From NCBI RefSeq assembly GCF_042680125.1, contig NZ_JBHTNY010000006.1: DNA of 64,000 nucleotides; one strand, 5' to 3'. The stretch comes from Robinsoniella peoriensis (GTDB lineage Bacteria > Bacillota > Clostridia > Lachnospirales > Lachnospiraceae). The position numbers and the translations under genes were made by a program. A model generated the notes under the pieces. It worked only from the letters and a program-made list of their open reading frames with translations. It did no database searches and was not told the origin of the DNA. Below are positions 43,133-52,349 of this stretch, in pieces (the first letter of the stretch is position 1; each line of letters begins with the position of its first letter).

Positions 43133-43867
43133 ATGGAAACCAATCAATTACAAAACGACGAAGTGGAAATTGACTTAAAAGAAATATTCTTTGTCCTCTT
43201 GCACAAATTGTGGATTATAGTATTGGCAATGGTAGTATGTGCCGGAGTTGCCGGAATATTTACAAAGACAATGATTACACCCCAGTTTAAATCTTCATCA
43301 ATGTTGTATATTTTGACAAAGTCAACAAGCATCACATCCCTGGCAGATATACAGATGGGATCACAGCTAACAAAAGATTATTCTATATTAGTGGAGAGCC
43401 GTCCGGTTCTGGAAGAAGTAATCAAAAATCTGAAACTTGATCTGAAATATGAAGAGCTGTTAAAGAAGATTGAGATCTCAAATCCGGCTGATACACGAAT
43501 TATAACAATTACAGTGACAGACCCGGATCCAAAAATGGCGAAGACAATTACAGATGAAGTAGCTGAAGTTGCTTCTGATCGTATTGCAGATATTATGAAG
43601 CAGGAAGACAAACCAAGTATTGTCGAGAAAGGTCATATAGCAGAGACAAAAAGTAGTCCTAGTACAGTTAAAAATTGTGCCATTGCCGGTCTCTTAGGAG
43701 CAGTAGTTGCAGCATTTATAATAATATTAATCTTTATGATGGACGATACCATTAAAACAGCAGATGACATTGAGAAGTATCTTGGAATCACAACATTAGG
43801 AACAATACCAACTGGTGATAAAAGTAAGAAACAATCCAGACAGAGAAAATTACCATTCAGGCGGTAA
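43133..43867 (+). CDS. Polysaccharide chain-length regulator (Wzz/CpsC type)
   Basis: A 244-residue membrane protein with one helix near residues 28-46 (LWIIVLAMVVCAGVAGIF), an extracytoplasmic coiled part, and a second helix near 178-200 (AIAGLLGAVVAAFIIILIFM). The pattern of YveK/CpsC/CapA activators is clear, with the short cytoplasmic tail that recruits and activates the CpsD kinase. It sets chain length of the exported polymer in complex with CpsD. Start 16 bases after the phosphatase gene. Confidence 0.88.
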   Translation: METNQLQNDEVEIDLKEIFFVLLHKLWIIVLAMVVCAGVAGIFTKTMITPQFKSSSMLYILTKSTSITSLADIQMGSQLTKDYSILVESRPVLEEVIKNLKLDLKYEELLKKIEISNPADTRIITITVTDPDPKMAKTITDEVAEVASDRIADIMKQEDKPSIVEKGHIAETKSSPSTVKNCAIAGLLGAVVAAFIIILIFMMDDTIKTADDIEKYLGITTLGTIPTGDKSKKQSRQRKLPFRR

Positions 43868-43879
43868 GGAGAAGAGATT

Positions 43880-44635
43880 ATGAAAAAAGTAAATTTTGAA
43901 AAAATAGATGCACTAAATTTCCAGTCAAGTGAAGCATACAAAACTTTACGTACGAATATTCAATTTTGTGGAGAAAAAATTAAAGTTGTTTCATTTACAA
44001 GCTGCCTTCCAAACGAAGGAAAATCAACATTAGTCTTCCGTCTGGCCAGTTCTATGGCAGAGGCTGGGAAGAAAGTATTGATGATCGATGCAGATATTCG
44101 TAAATCAGTAACCGTTGCAAGATATCAGGCGGATAAAAAGGTTCAAGGTTTATCAGAGTATCTGACCGGACAATGTGCATTGGATGATTGTCTGTGCGGT
44201 ACAAATATAGAAAATATGGACTTTATCTTTACGGGGCCAGTGGCTCCGAACCCATCAGAATTGCTGGGTAGTGATAAATTTGAAGAATTAATCGCCCGGT
44301 TACGTCCGGAGTATGAATACATATTTATTGATTGTCCGCCATTGGGAAGCATTATTGATGCAGCGATTGTTTCCACAGTTAGTGATGGTGCTGTATTTGT
44401 AATTGAAGCTGATATTATTAGTTATAAATTTGCTCAGAAGGTAAAACAGCAGTTGGAGAAGAGCGGTTGTAAAATCTTAGGTGCAGTATTAAATAAAGTT
44501 GATATGGATGGAAAAGGTTATTATGGCCGTTATTATGGAAAATATTATGGTAAAAAGTATGGCGGTTATTATGGATATGGTTATGGGGAAAAAGATGTTC
44601 AAAATGCAGCAAAAGAGGCAGTAGCGGGAAATTAG
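43880..44635 (+). CDS. CpsD-family bacterial tyrosine kinase
   Basis: A 251-residue BY-kinase. Walker A LPNEGKST is at residues 43-50, Walker A' is in VLMIDADIRKS near 71-81 and the Walker B aspartate is in YIFIDCPPLGS. The C-terminal tail (about 213-239) holds 11 tyrosines in Gly/Tyr/Lys repeats (GYYGRYYGKYYGKKYGG, then YYGYGYGE), the autophosphorylation cluster. Cycling of its phosphorylation by CpsC and the upstream phosphatase controls polymer assembly. The gene is in the operon cpsB-cpsC-cpsD. Confidence 0.92.
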   Translation: MKKVNFEKIDALNFQSSEAYKTLRTNIQFCGEKIKVVSFTSCLPNEGKSTLVFRLASSMAEAGKKVLMIDADIRKSVTVARYQADKKVQGLSEYLTGQCALDDCLCGTNIENMDFIFTGPVAPNPSELLGSDKFEELIARLRPEYEYIFIDCPPLGSIIDAAIVSTVSDGAVFVIEADIISYKFAQKVKQQLEKSGCKILGAVLNKVDMDGKGYYGRYYGKYYGKKYGGYYGYGYGEKDVQNAAKEAVAGN

Positions 44636-44666
44636 ATTATATTAATAGGAAACGGGAGAGTTATGA

Positions 44667-46073
44667 ATGAACCCACGTGCAAATAAATTATATAGAACTT
44701 ATATAGCAATAATTGAGTTTGCGATACTAACGGCAGTTTATTTCTTGTGTATCTATTTAAGAACAGGCAGTATAGCATTATTTCAGAGCAGTGTGTTTTT
44801 GCTGGGGTACTTTTTGCTTGTGGTATTGCGGGTTGTACTGATTAAGATTTTAGATCCCTATAAGGATATGTCTCACAGAGGATACTACAGGGAATTTCGA
44901 AATGTGTTAAAAATCAGCACATTTGAAGTTGCCCTGATGATTGTGAGTCTGTATATGCTTGGCAAAGGAAAAGAGTTTTCAAGAACCGTATTTATTGTAT
45001 TCTACTTGCTTGAGATAGTATTTGACTGGATTGTTCGTTATTGGTATAAGGAGTATTTTAATACCAAGCATAAAGGTAATGGGACAAGCCAGAAGCTATT
45101 GGTGATTACTACATCTGATAAGATTGGTGCTATACTGAAAAGCATGAATGAAAATGACGATTGGTTTTATGATGTCTTTGGCTGTGCAATACTGGATAAG
45201 GAAATGACAGGACAAACGATAGCCGGAGTTCCTGTGGTAGCCGGGCATAGTACGGTACGGCAGTATGTTATACAGAATGTGGTTGATGCTGTCTTTTTAG
45301 ATGGAAATATGAAGAATGATGATTTTCAGAAGTTAATAAATCTTGTTAGTGATATAGGCAGTATGTTATATATTAATCTGGCTAACTTTGGGATGGAATT
45401 GACGAATGAGAGAATTATCAGGATAGGTGGGTTTACGACGTTGGCTTCCAGCCGAAGAGAGATTTCGCCTATTCAGAATATTGCTAAAAGGGCTATGGAT
45501 ATTGCAGGTGGGTTGGTAGGAAGTATTTTTACGGTGCTACTAACCATTATACTTGGGCTGATTATAAAGATAGATTCCCCAGGGCCTATTTTCTTTAAGC
45601 AGGAGAGGGTAGGTAGAAATGGACGTCGATTTAAGATGTTCAAGTATCGTTCTATGTATATTGATGCGGAAGCACGGAAAGCAGAGCTTATGAAGCAAAA
45701 TAAGATGAGTGGACTGATGTTTAAGATGGATAATGATCCGCGTATTACGAAGGTTGGTAAGTTTATAAGGAAAACAAGTTTGGATGAGTTTCCGCAGTTC
45801 TTTAATGTGCTGCTGGGGGATATGAGTTTGGTTGGTACCAGGCCTCCTACGGTAGGGGAATTTCAGCAGTATGAATCTCATCATAAGAAGAGGCTTAGTA
45901 TGAAACCGGGGCTGACTGGTCTTTGGCAGGTTAGTGGGCGGAGTGACATTACGGATTTTGAAGAGGTTGTGGAGTTGGATTCTCAGTATATTGATAGTTG
46001 GGATATTGGGATGGATTTGAAGATATTGGTGAAGACGGTGGGGGTTTTGTTTGGGGATAGGCATGCGAGTTGA
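44667..46073 (+). CDS. Priming undecaprenyl-phosphate sugar transferase
   Basis: A 468-residue polyprenol phosphate hexose-1-phosphate transferase of the WbaP/EpsE type. Four N-terminal membrane helices (about 12-125), a nucleotide-binding-like middle domain, one more helix at about 278-302, then the catalytic domain with KQERVGRNGRRFKMFKYRSM, RKTSLDEFPQFFNVLLGDMS and VGTRPPT. It transfers the first sugar phosphate, glucose or galactose type, to the lipid carrier. It is the last gene of the core before the junction at 46074-46419. Confidence 0.92.
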   Translation: MNPRANKLYRTYIAIIEFAILTAVYFLCIYLRTGSIALFQSSVFLLGYFLLVVLRVVLIKILDPYKDMSHRGYYREFRNVLKISTFEVALMIVSLYMLGKGKEFSRTVFIVFYLLEIVFDWIVRYWYKEYFNTKHKGNGTSQKLLVITTSDKIGAILKSMNENDDWFYDVFGCAILDKEMTGQTIAGVPVVAGHSTVRQYVIQNVVDAVFLDGNMKNDDFQKLINLVSDIGSMLYINLANFGMELTNERIIRIGGFTTLASSRREISPIQNIAKRAMDIAGGLVGSIFTVLLTIILGLIIKIDSPGPIFFKQERVGRNGRRFKMFKYRSMYIDAEARKAELMKQNKMSGLMFKMDNDPRITKVGKFIRKTSLDEFPQFFNVLLGDMSLVGTRPPTVGEFQQYESHHKKRLSMKPGLTGLWQVSGRSDITDFEEVVELDSQYIDSWDIGMDLKILVKTVGVLFGDRHAS

Positions 46074-46196
46074 AAATTATGATGAGTTTCAGGTAATATA
46101 GAAGATGATCGTATGTAATAGGCTAAAAGGTTCTACACTATTAGAAGTTCTTATAAATTCTGATACTTTGAATTATGAATGTGTAAATATATGAAA

Positions 46197-46225
46197 AGGG
46201 CATAATAGGAATAGGGCATAATAGG
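46197..46225 (+). repeat. Direct repeat of 13 bases
   Basis: AGGGCATAATAGG occurs at 46197-46209 and 46213-46225, a 16-base period, in the untranslated junction inside the EPS locus. Confidence 0.7.
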
Positions 46226-46343
46226 GACAAGAGGTAGTGAGTCAAGAGGCTATACTTCGAAGTTCATAGTTCTTACCCAAGAAAAGTGAGCAAAAAGCTT
46301 GATTTTATAAGCGTTTAGCCGACTAAGGAGGGTTGAGGTGCCG

Positions 46344-46371
46344 CAGCGGATAGATGGAAAATCTTCCGCTG
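46344..46371 (+). other. Strong hairpin in the EPS operon junction
   Basis: CAGCGGA (46344-46350) pairs with TCCGCTG (46365-46371). AGAT (46352-46355) pairs with ATCT (46361-46364) above a bulged T, with a GGAAA loop. There is no T-run, and an AAGGAGGGTTGAGG stretch lies just upstream with no start codon in reach. The 346-base gap 46074-46419 holds no gene. It may be an antitermination or processing element, or a recombination scar. Confidence 0.55.
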
Positions 46372-46419
46372 TTTGTCGTGTTGGGATAGATGTGAAATTA
46401 TAAAGAAGAGGTAATTAGA

Positions 46420-47490
46420 ATGAAAAAAATAGATTTGAAAAATAAAACTATTTTGATCACAGGAGTGGCAGGTTTTATTGGGGCGAATCTTGCGAAAAGA
46501 ATTTTAGCAGATGAACTAACAGTAAAAGTGGTGGGAATTGATAATTTAAATGACTATTATGATGTTAGAATTAAAGAAGCAAGGCTAAAGGAATTACAGA
46601 AATATTCTACATTTTCGTTTGTAAAAGGAACAATTGCAGATAAAACGATAATAGATCAGATTTTCAACGAATATCAACCAGAAATTGTGGTTAATTTAGC
46701 AGCACAAGCAGGAGTTCGTTATTCCATTATTAACCCTGATGCATACATTCAATCAAATCTGATCGGATTCTATAATATATTAGAAGCTTGTCGTCATTCA
46801 TATGATGAAGGCAATACAAGTGTAGAGCATTTTATTTATGCGTCTTCTTCGAGTGTATATGGCGCTAATAAGAAAGTACCATATAGTACAGATGATAAAG
46901 TTGACAATCCAGTTTCTTTGTATGCAGCTACTAAAAAAAGTGATGAGTTAATGGCTCATTCATACTCAAAATTATATAATATCCCATCAACAGGTTTGAG
47001 ATTTTTTACTGTATATGGACCAGCTGGAAGACCAGATATGGCATATTTTGGTTTTACCGATAAACTCCGCGCAGATAAGAATATTCAAATCTTTAATTAT
47101 GGGAAATGCAAACGTGATTTCACATATATAGATGATATTGTTGAAGGTGTTGTCCGAGTAATGCAAGGTGCTCCTGAAAAGAAAAATGGAGAAGATGGAT
47201 TGCCCATACCTCCATATGCTATTTATAATATCGGGAATAACAATCCGGAAAATTTGCTAGATTTTGTGGATATTCTACAAAAAGAATTAATTAGAGCGAA
47301 GGTTTTGTCGGAAGATTATGATTTTGAATCACATAAGGAATTAGTGGCTATGCAACCAGGAGATGTACCTGTAACTTTTGCAGACACAGTACCATTGGAA
47401 AGAGATTATGGGTTTAAGCCAGCAACATCTCTTAGAGATGGATTGAGAAAATTTGCTGAGTGGTATAAAAGTTTTTATATGGCAGATTAA
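46420..47490 (+). CDS. UDP-glucuronate 4-epimerase-like enzyme
   Basis: A 356-residue short-chain dehydrogenase-type epimerase. The NAD motif GVAGFIGA is at residues 15-22. The catalytic tyrosine and lysine are Y168 and K172 in SLYAATKKSDELMAHSYS, and the Ser cluster SSSSVYGANKKVP precedes it. The RFFTVYGPAGRPDMAYF block is typical of enzymes converting UDP-glucuronate to UDP-galacturonate. The next gene makes UDP-glucuronate, which supports this. First gene of the AT-rich part. Confidence 0.88.
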   Translation: MKKIDLKNKTILITGVAGFIGANLAKRILADELTVKVVGIDNLNDYYDVRIKEARLKELQKYSTFSFVKGTIADKTIIDQIFNEYQPEIVVNLAAQAGVRYSIINPDAYIQSNLIGFYNILEACRHSYDEGNTSVEHFIYASSSSVYGANKKVPYSTDDKVDNPVSLYAATKKSDELMAHSYSKLYNIPSTGLRFFTVYGPAGRPDMAYFGFTDKLRADKNIQIFNYGKCKRDFTYIDDIVEGVVRVMQGAPEKKNGEDGLPIPPYAIYNIGNNNPENLLDFVDILQKELIRAKVLSEDYDFESHKELVAMQPGDVPVTFADTVPLERDYGFKPATSLRDGLRKFAEWYKSFYMAD

Positions 47491-47499
47491 GGAGAAAAA

Positions 47500-48750
47500 A
47501 TGAGAGCATTCAAAGATTTGAAAATTGCTGTAGCAGGAACAGGATATGTAGGCTTATCAATTGCAACTTTATTGTCACAGCATCATCAAGTAACTGCTGT
47601 TGATATCGTACCTGAAAAAATAGAACTAATTAATAAAAAGAAATCTCCAATTCAAGATGAATATATAGAAAATTATCTGGCGGAAAAGGAACTCAATTTG
47701 ACTGCAACATTAGATGCAAAAGAAGCATATACAGGTGCTGATTTCGTAGTGATTGCAGCACCGACAAATTATGATAGTAAGAAGAATTTTTTTGATACCT
47801 CGGCAGTAGAAGCGGTTATTAAGTTGGTTATTGAATATAATCCAGAGGCTATAATGGTTATTAAATCAACTATTCCTGTTGGATTTACTTCGAGTGTTAG
47901 GGAAAAATATCATTGTGATAATATTATTTTTAGTCCGGAATTTCTAAGAGAGTCTAAGGCATTATATGATAATCTATATCCATCTAGGATTATTGTAGGT
48001 ACTGATATTGAGAATGCAAGACTTGTAAATGCAGCTCATATATTTGGTAAGTTATTACAAGAAGGAGCAATAAAAGAAGGTATTGAGAGATTGTTTATGG
48101 GATTTACTGAAGCCGAAGCTGTAAAACTTTTTGCCAATACTTATCTTGCACTGCGAGTTTCTTATTTTAATGAATTAGATACTTATTGTGAGACCAAAGG
48201 GCTGGATACAAAACAAATTATCGATGGAGTATGTCTTGATCCACGTATTGGAACTCATTATAACAACCCTTCTTTTGGATATGGCGGATATTGCTTACCG
48301 AAGGATACTAAGCAATTGTTAGCTAACTTCCAAGATGTTCCTCAAAACATGATTGAAGCAATTGTTCAGTCCAATAGAACTAGAAAAGACTTCGTTGCAG
48401 ATCGTGTACTAGAAATTGCTGGTGCTTATGAAAACAATGAGGAATGGAACAAAGATAAAGAGGTTGAAGTGATTGTTGGTGTTTATAGATTAACTATGAA
48501 ATCTAATTCTGACAATTTCCGTCAATCTTCTATCCAAGGTGTCATGAAGAGAATTAAGGCTAAGGGAGCAACTGTAATTATTTATGAACCAACGTTGGAA
48601 AGTGGTGAAACTTTCTTCGGAAGTAAGATCATTACTAATTTAGATGAGTTTAAGAAGCAGAGTGGTGCAATTATTGCTAACCGTTATGATTCTTGCTTAG
48701 ATGACGTAATGGAAAAAGTTTATACGAGAGATGTGTTTATGAGGGATTAA
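47500..48750 (+). CDS. ugd: UDP-glucose 6-dehydrogenase
   Basis: A 416-residue enzyme oxidising UDP-glucose to UDP-glucuronate. The NAD motif GTGYVGLS is at residues 13-20, and the catalytic Cys 265 lies in YGGYCLPKDTKQL. Ends VYTRDVFMRD. Preceded by AAGGAG and co-directional with the epimerase that would use its product, so the polymer probably carries uronic acid. Confidence 0.93.
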   Translation: MRAFKDLKIAVAGTGYVGLSIATLLSQHHQVTAVDIVPEKIELINKKKSPIQDEYIENYLAEKELNLTATLDAKEAYTGADFVVIAAPTNYDSKKNFFDTSAVEAVIKLVIEYNPEAIMVIKSTIPVGFTSSVREKYHCDNIIFSPEFLRESKALYDNLYPSRIIVGTDIENARLVNAAHIFGKLLQEGAIKEGIERLFMGFTEAEAVKLFANTYLALRVSYFNELDTYCETKGLDTKQIIDGVCLDPRIGTHYNNPSFGYGGYCLPKDTKQLLANFQDVPQNMIEAIVQSNRTRKDFVADRVLEIAGAYENNEEWNKDKEVEVIVGVYRLTMKSNSDNFRQSSIQGVMKRIKAKGATVIIYEPTLESGETFFGSKIITNLDEFKKQSGAIIANRYDSCLDDVMEKVYTRDVFMRD

Positions 48751-48763
48751 AAGGAGACAAAGA

Positions 48764-49870
48764 ATGGCTAAAAAAAAAGTATTAATTTTGGGAAACAGTC
48801 ATTTGGTTGTTTTTAAATTCAGAGGTGAATTGATTGAAAGGCTAGTTTCTGATGGTTTGGATGTGACAGTTTGTTTTCCTAATGGCCCTTTCGGAGAAGG
48901 AAAAGAGACTTCACAAAAATATGGATGTAAATTTGTGGAGAATTACATAGATAGACGTGGAACAAACGCTTTAAAAGATCTTCTTATTATTAAGGATTAT
49001 ATTTCGATAATAAGGAAGGTTAAACCTGATGTTGTTCTAGCGTATACAGTAAAACCGGATGTTTATGGTGGAATTGCATGCAGAATTACAGGTACGCCTT
49101 TTCTTCCGAATATCACAGGATTAGGAAAAGGATTGGATGAAGGTGGTATAGTTCAAAAACTTACTATTTTTTTGTACAAGGTAGCAATAAAAAAGGCGAA
49201 ATGTGTTTTCTTTCAAAATGAAGATGATAAAGCGTTCTTTGATAATCATCAAATAAAATATCTAAAAGCAATAATACTCCCTGGTTCGGGAGTAAATATA
49301 ACTAAGTTCAATCCCATTCCATATCCAACAGCAGATAATCCGATTCGCTTCATTTATGTAGCTCGTGTTATGAAGACAAAAGGAATAGAACAATTCTTTG
49401 ATGTAGCACATGCAATAAAGAAACTATATCCAACAACAGAATTCCATATTTGTGGATATTGCGAAGAGGATTACAAGGATGTTTTGGACGCTAAGGTAAA
49501 GTTAGGGGATGTGATTTATCACGGATTAGTTGATGATGTGAAAGAATTTGAGAAAGATTGTCATGCAATAGTACTTCCATCTTTTCATCCAGAAGGCATC
49601 TCGAATGTTTTGCTAGAAGGTGCAGCAGTATCAAGACCATTGATTACAACTGATCAGGCTGGTTGTAAGCCAACAGTTGATGATGGCGTAACCGGTTATA
49701 TAGTAAAGCAAAAAGATAGCAAAGATTTGATTGAAAAAATAATAACATTCATTGAGCTTCCATATGAAGTTAAGAAATGTATGGGGGAAAAGGGAAGAAA
49801 GAAAATTGAACAGCAGTTTAATAGAGAAATTGTTGTTGAAAAATATATGGAGGAGATTGGGGAAGTATAG
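48764..49870 (+). CDS. Glycosyltransferase, GT4-like
   Basis: A 368-residue GT-B enzyme. The N-terminal half has LILGNSHLVVFKFRGELIE and VLAYTVKPDVYGG. The C-terminal half has YVARVMKTKGIEQFFDVAH and HPEGISNVLLEGAAVSRPLI with the spaced glutamates that bind the nucleotide sugar. It adds one sugar of the repeat unit on the cytoplasmic face; donor and linkage are unknown. Confidence 0.88.
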   Translation: MAKKKVLILGNSHLVVFKFRGELIERLVSDGLDVTVCFPNGPFGEGKETSQKYGCKFVENYIDRRGTNALKDLLIIKDYISIIRKVKPDVVLAYTVKPDVYGGIACRITGTPFLPNITGLGKGLDEGGIVQKLTIFLYKVAIKKAKCVFFQNEDDKAFFDNHQIKYLKAIILPGSGVNITKFNPIPYPTADNPIRFIYVARVMKTKGIEQFFDVAHAIKKLYPTTEFHICGYCEEDYKDVLDAKVKLGDVIYHGLVDDVKEFEKDCHAIVLPSFHPEGISNVLLEGAAVSRPLITTDQAGCKPTVDDGVTGYIVKQKDSKDLIEKIITFIELPYEVKKCMGEKGRKKIEQQFNREIVVEKYMEEIGEV

Positions 49871-49892
49871 ATAATCTTGGCTCGAGGTTGAT

Positions 49893-50111
49893 TTGCATCA
49901 ATTAGAAAAGAATTACTTATATTTAGTATTAATTGTAACCAATACTTTTTTAATTGTGGGTGCTGTAAAAGATGATTCCTGCGAGATGAGGGGATATAAG
50001 TATCTTCAGAATCACAGCGTATTGGATATGTTCACGTTGTTGTTTCTAACATTAAAGAGGCGATTGAACTATGAAAGGCAGATATTAAAGGAAAAAAATC
50101 AAATAATATAG
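49893..50111 (+). other. Uncertain 72-codon frame in a 301-base gap
   Basis: Between the GT4-like gene and the ATP-grasp gene only a TTG-initiated frame is open, without a good RBS. Its product has a hydrophobic stretch (YLYLVLIVTNTFLIVGAV) and a basic tail; I recognise no family. It may be a remnant of a lost gene rather than a working one. Confidence 0.2.
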
Positions 50112-50171
50112 GATGTGAAATTATGTGTTCTATAATAAAACGAGAAAGCAAAATAAACAAAGAGGTTTTTT

Positions 50172-51083
50172 ATGAAAACAATTGAGATATTTAGTGCAAT
50201 AAAAAGAAAACCAGGAAGAATTCCAATGAACATAGTTTATAGAATCCCATGGTTAAACAAACGAATTCCCGATGATAAGTATTTAAAATTCATCTATTTT
50301 TGTAATTTTGGCAAGAGACTAAATTTGAAAAATCCAAAAACATTTAATGAGAAGATGCAATGGAAAAAATTAAATGATAGAAAAGAAGTTTATACTACAA
50401 TGGTAGATAAATTGAAAGCAAAAATTTATGTTTCCAATATTATCGGTTCAGAACACATCATAAAAACATATGGTTCTTGGTCTTCTTTTGAGGAAATACC
50501 ATTTGATAAACTTCCAAATAAATTTGTTTTAAAGTGCACACATGATTCTGGTTGTGTTGTGTTATGTAGAGATAAATCTAAACTTGATTCAAAAAATGCA
50601 AATAAAAAGCTGAGCAAATCATTGAAACGGGACTTTTATTTAACAGGAAGAGAGTGGCCATATAAAAATGTTAAGCGAAGAATTCTTGCTGAAGAACTTA
50701 TGGAAAATGATGATGGAATGCCATTGATGGATTATAAATTTTATTGCTTTAACGGGGAACCTGAATATTTATATGTTTCAAAGGGACTGGAAAATCATAA
50801 TACCGCCGAGATTTCATTTTATGATATGGATTTTAAACGTACTGATTTCTATAGAAAAGATTTTAATCAATTTAAGAAAGATCCCTCAAAACCTGTAAAT
50901 TTTGAGTTAATGAAAGAAATTGCACGAGATTTATCAAAAGGTTTTAATTTCTTAAGGGTTGATTTATATGAGATTAAGGGTAAAATCTATTTTTCAGAGT
51001 TGACATTTACGCCATGCACTGGATTGATGCCTTTTGAACCAGAGGAATATGATCTTGTATTAGGCGAGAAAGTTAAGATTTAA
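50172..51083 (+). CDS. TupA-like ATP-grasp protein
   Basis: A 303-residue protein of the TupA-like ATP-grasp family found in capsule and teichuronopeptide loci. Landmarks are NPKTFNEKMQWKKLNDR, YGSWSSFEEIPFDKLPNKFV, LKCTHDSGCVVLC, ILAEELMENDDGMPLMDYKF and the metal-site end INFLRVD-like segment FNFLRVDLYEIKGKIYFSE. The family is thought to attach an amino acid or similar group to a sugar. An AGAGG site lies just upstream of the ATG. Confidence 0.82.
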   Translation: MKTIEIFSAIKRKPGRIPMNIVYRIPWLNKRIPDDKYLKFIYFCNFGKRLNLKNPKTFNEKMQWKKLNDRKEVYTTMVDKLKAKIYVSNIIGSEHIIKTYGSWSSFEEIPFDKLPNKFVLKCTHDSGCVVLCRDKSKLDSKNANKKLSKSLKRDFYLTGREWPYKNVKRRILAEELMENDDGMPLMDYKFYCFNGEPEYLYVSKGLENHNTAEISFYDMDFKRTDFYRKDFNQFKKDPSKPVNFELMKEIARDLSKGFNFLRVDLYEIKGKIYFSELTFTPCTGLMPFEPEEYDLVLGEKVKI

Positions 51084-51110
51084 TACTTATAAACTGAGGA
51101 GGGCTACTTT

Positions 51111-52349
51111 ATGCCAAATAGAATAATAATTATTGATAATAGTTCTTTCTGGAAAGGTGGCACAGCCCAGGTCGCTATTTCAAGTGCGATCGAACTATCA
51201 AATCGTGGTTATTTAGTTACATATATAGCTGCCGATGGTTTAGATGGAACCATGTTGCAACAAAACGGAATTGAAGTTTTTAATCTTAATCAATATGAAC
51301 TCAAAGAAAATCCCAATAAGATTAAAGCAATGATTAATGGAATATGGAACAAAGAAGTTTACAAAGCTATAAAAATAATTCTTAGTAAATATGATATGAA
51401 TGGAACAATAATACATGTTCATGGTTATTTACATAGATTTTCAGTATCTTTAATAAAAGCGTGTAAAGACAGCGGGTTAAAGACAATACTAACATTACAT
51501 GATTATTTCATTCTTTGCCCTGGCGGAGGGTTTTATGATTACTCAGTGAATTCTGTCTGTCACAAAAAGCCAATGTCGTTGAAATGTATGTTATGTAATT
51601 GTGATAAAAGAAATTATTTGCAAAAAATTTGGAGAGTTCTTAGACAGTTTGAGATTAAAAAATATGTAAAGGACAATAAAAACTTGTTTTTAATATATAT
51701 TTCTAAATTCAATTATAAAAAAATAAAAAAGTATTTAATGAATAATGCGGGAGCCTATTACGTTAAAAATCCATATGATATAGGTCCTGCATATCTGGTT
51801 GATGCAAGCAAGAATGACAATTATGTGTATCTTGGAAGATTGAGTTCAGAAAAGGGTGTTGAAATTTTTTGTGAAGCTTATTCGAAATTGAAAAGAAAAG
51901 ATAGAATTAATGGGAATGCAATTGTGTATGGTGATGGCGATCAAAAAGAAATTTTAGAATCAAAATATCCAGATGTTTATTTTAAAGGATGGAAGAAGCA
52001 CGAAGAAATTGATGAAGTGATTCAAACTACCCGTGCACTTATTTTTCCATCTAAATGGTATGAAGGCTCACCACTAACACCAGTCGAATTTATGTCTCAT
52101 GGAGTACCTTGTATTTCTTCTAATGTATGTTCTGCAATTGAATATATAGAAGACAAGAAAAATGGTTTGATATTTGAATCTGAGAATGTTGAGGATTTAA
52201 TGAATAAACTATTAATCGCCGATGAACCTATAAACATGCACGAGATGACTGGAAATTTGATTAAAGGATTTGATCGTGAATCTTTTTCACTAAAAGCACA
52301 TGTTGACAGATTGCTTAAAGTCTATGAGGAAATATTGTATGAAAAATAA
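51111..52349 (+). CDS. Glycosyltransferase, GT4-like
   Basis: A 412-residue GT-B enzyme. N-terminal WKGGTAQVAISSAIELSNRG is the acceptor-side loop, and HVHGYLHRF with TLHDYFILCPGGGFY is common in this group. The donor half has YLGRLSSEKGVEIFCEAY and WYEGSPLTPVEFMSHGVPCI. A Cys-rich segment CMLCNCDKRNYLQK around residue 165 is a common insert in this subgroup. GAGGAGG precedes the start. It overlaps the next gene by 11 bases. Confidence 0.88.
   Translation: MPNRIIIIDNSSFWKGGTAQVAISSAIELSNRGYLVTYIAADGLDGTMLQQNGIEVFNLNQYELKENPNKIKAMINGIWNKEVYKAIKIILSKYDMNGTIIHVHGYLHRFSVSLIKACKDSGLKTILTLHDYFILCPGGGFYDYSVNSVCHKKPMSLKCMLCNCDKRNYLQKIWRVLRQFEIKKYVKDNKNLFLIYISKFNYKKIKKYLMNNAGAYYVKNPYDIGPAYLVDASKNDNYVYLGRLSSEKGVEIFCEAYSKLKRKDRINGNAIVYGDGDQKEILESKYPDVYFKGWKKHEEIDEVIQTTRALIFPSKWYEGSPLTPVEFMSHGVPCISSNVCSAIEYIEDKKNGLIFESENVEDLMNKLLIADEPINMHEMTGNLIKGFDRESFSLKAHVDRLLKVYEEILYEK

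Noticed and set aside
49893..50111. Possible small gene between glycosyltransferase and ATP-grasp genes
   Set aside because: Only a TTG start, no RBS and no recognisable family; kept as an uncertain frame, not called a gene.
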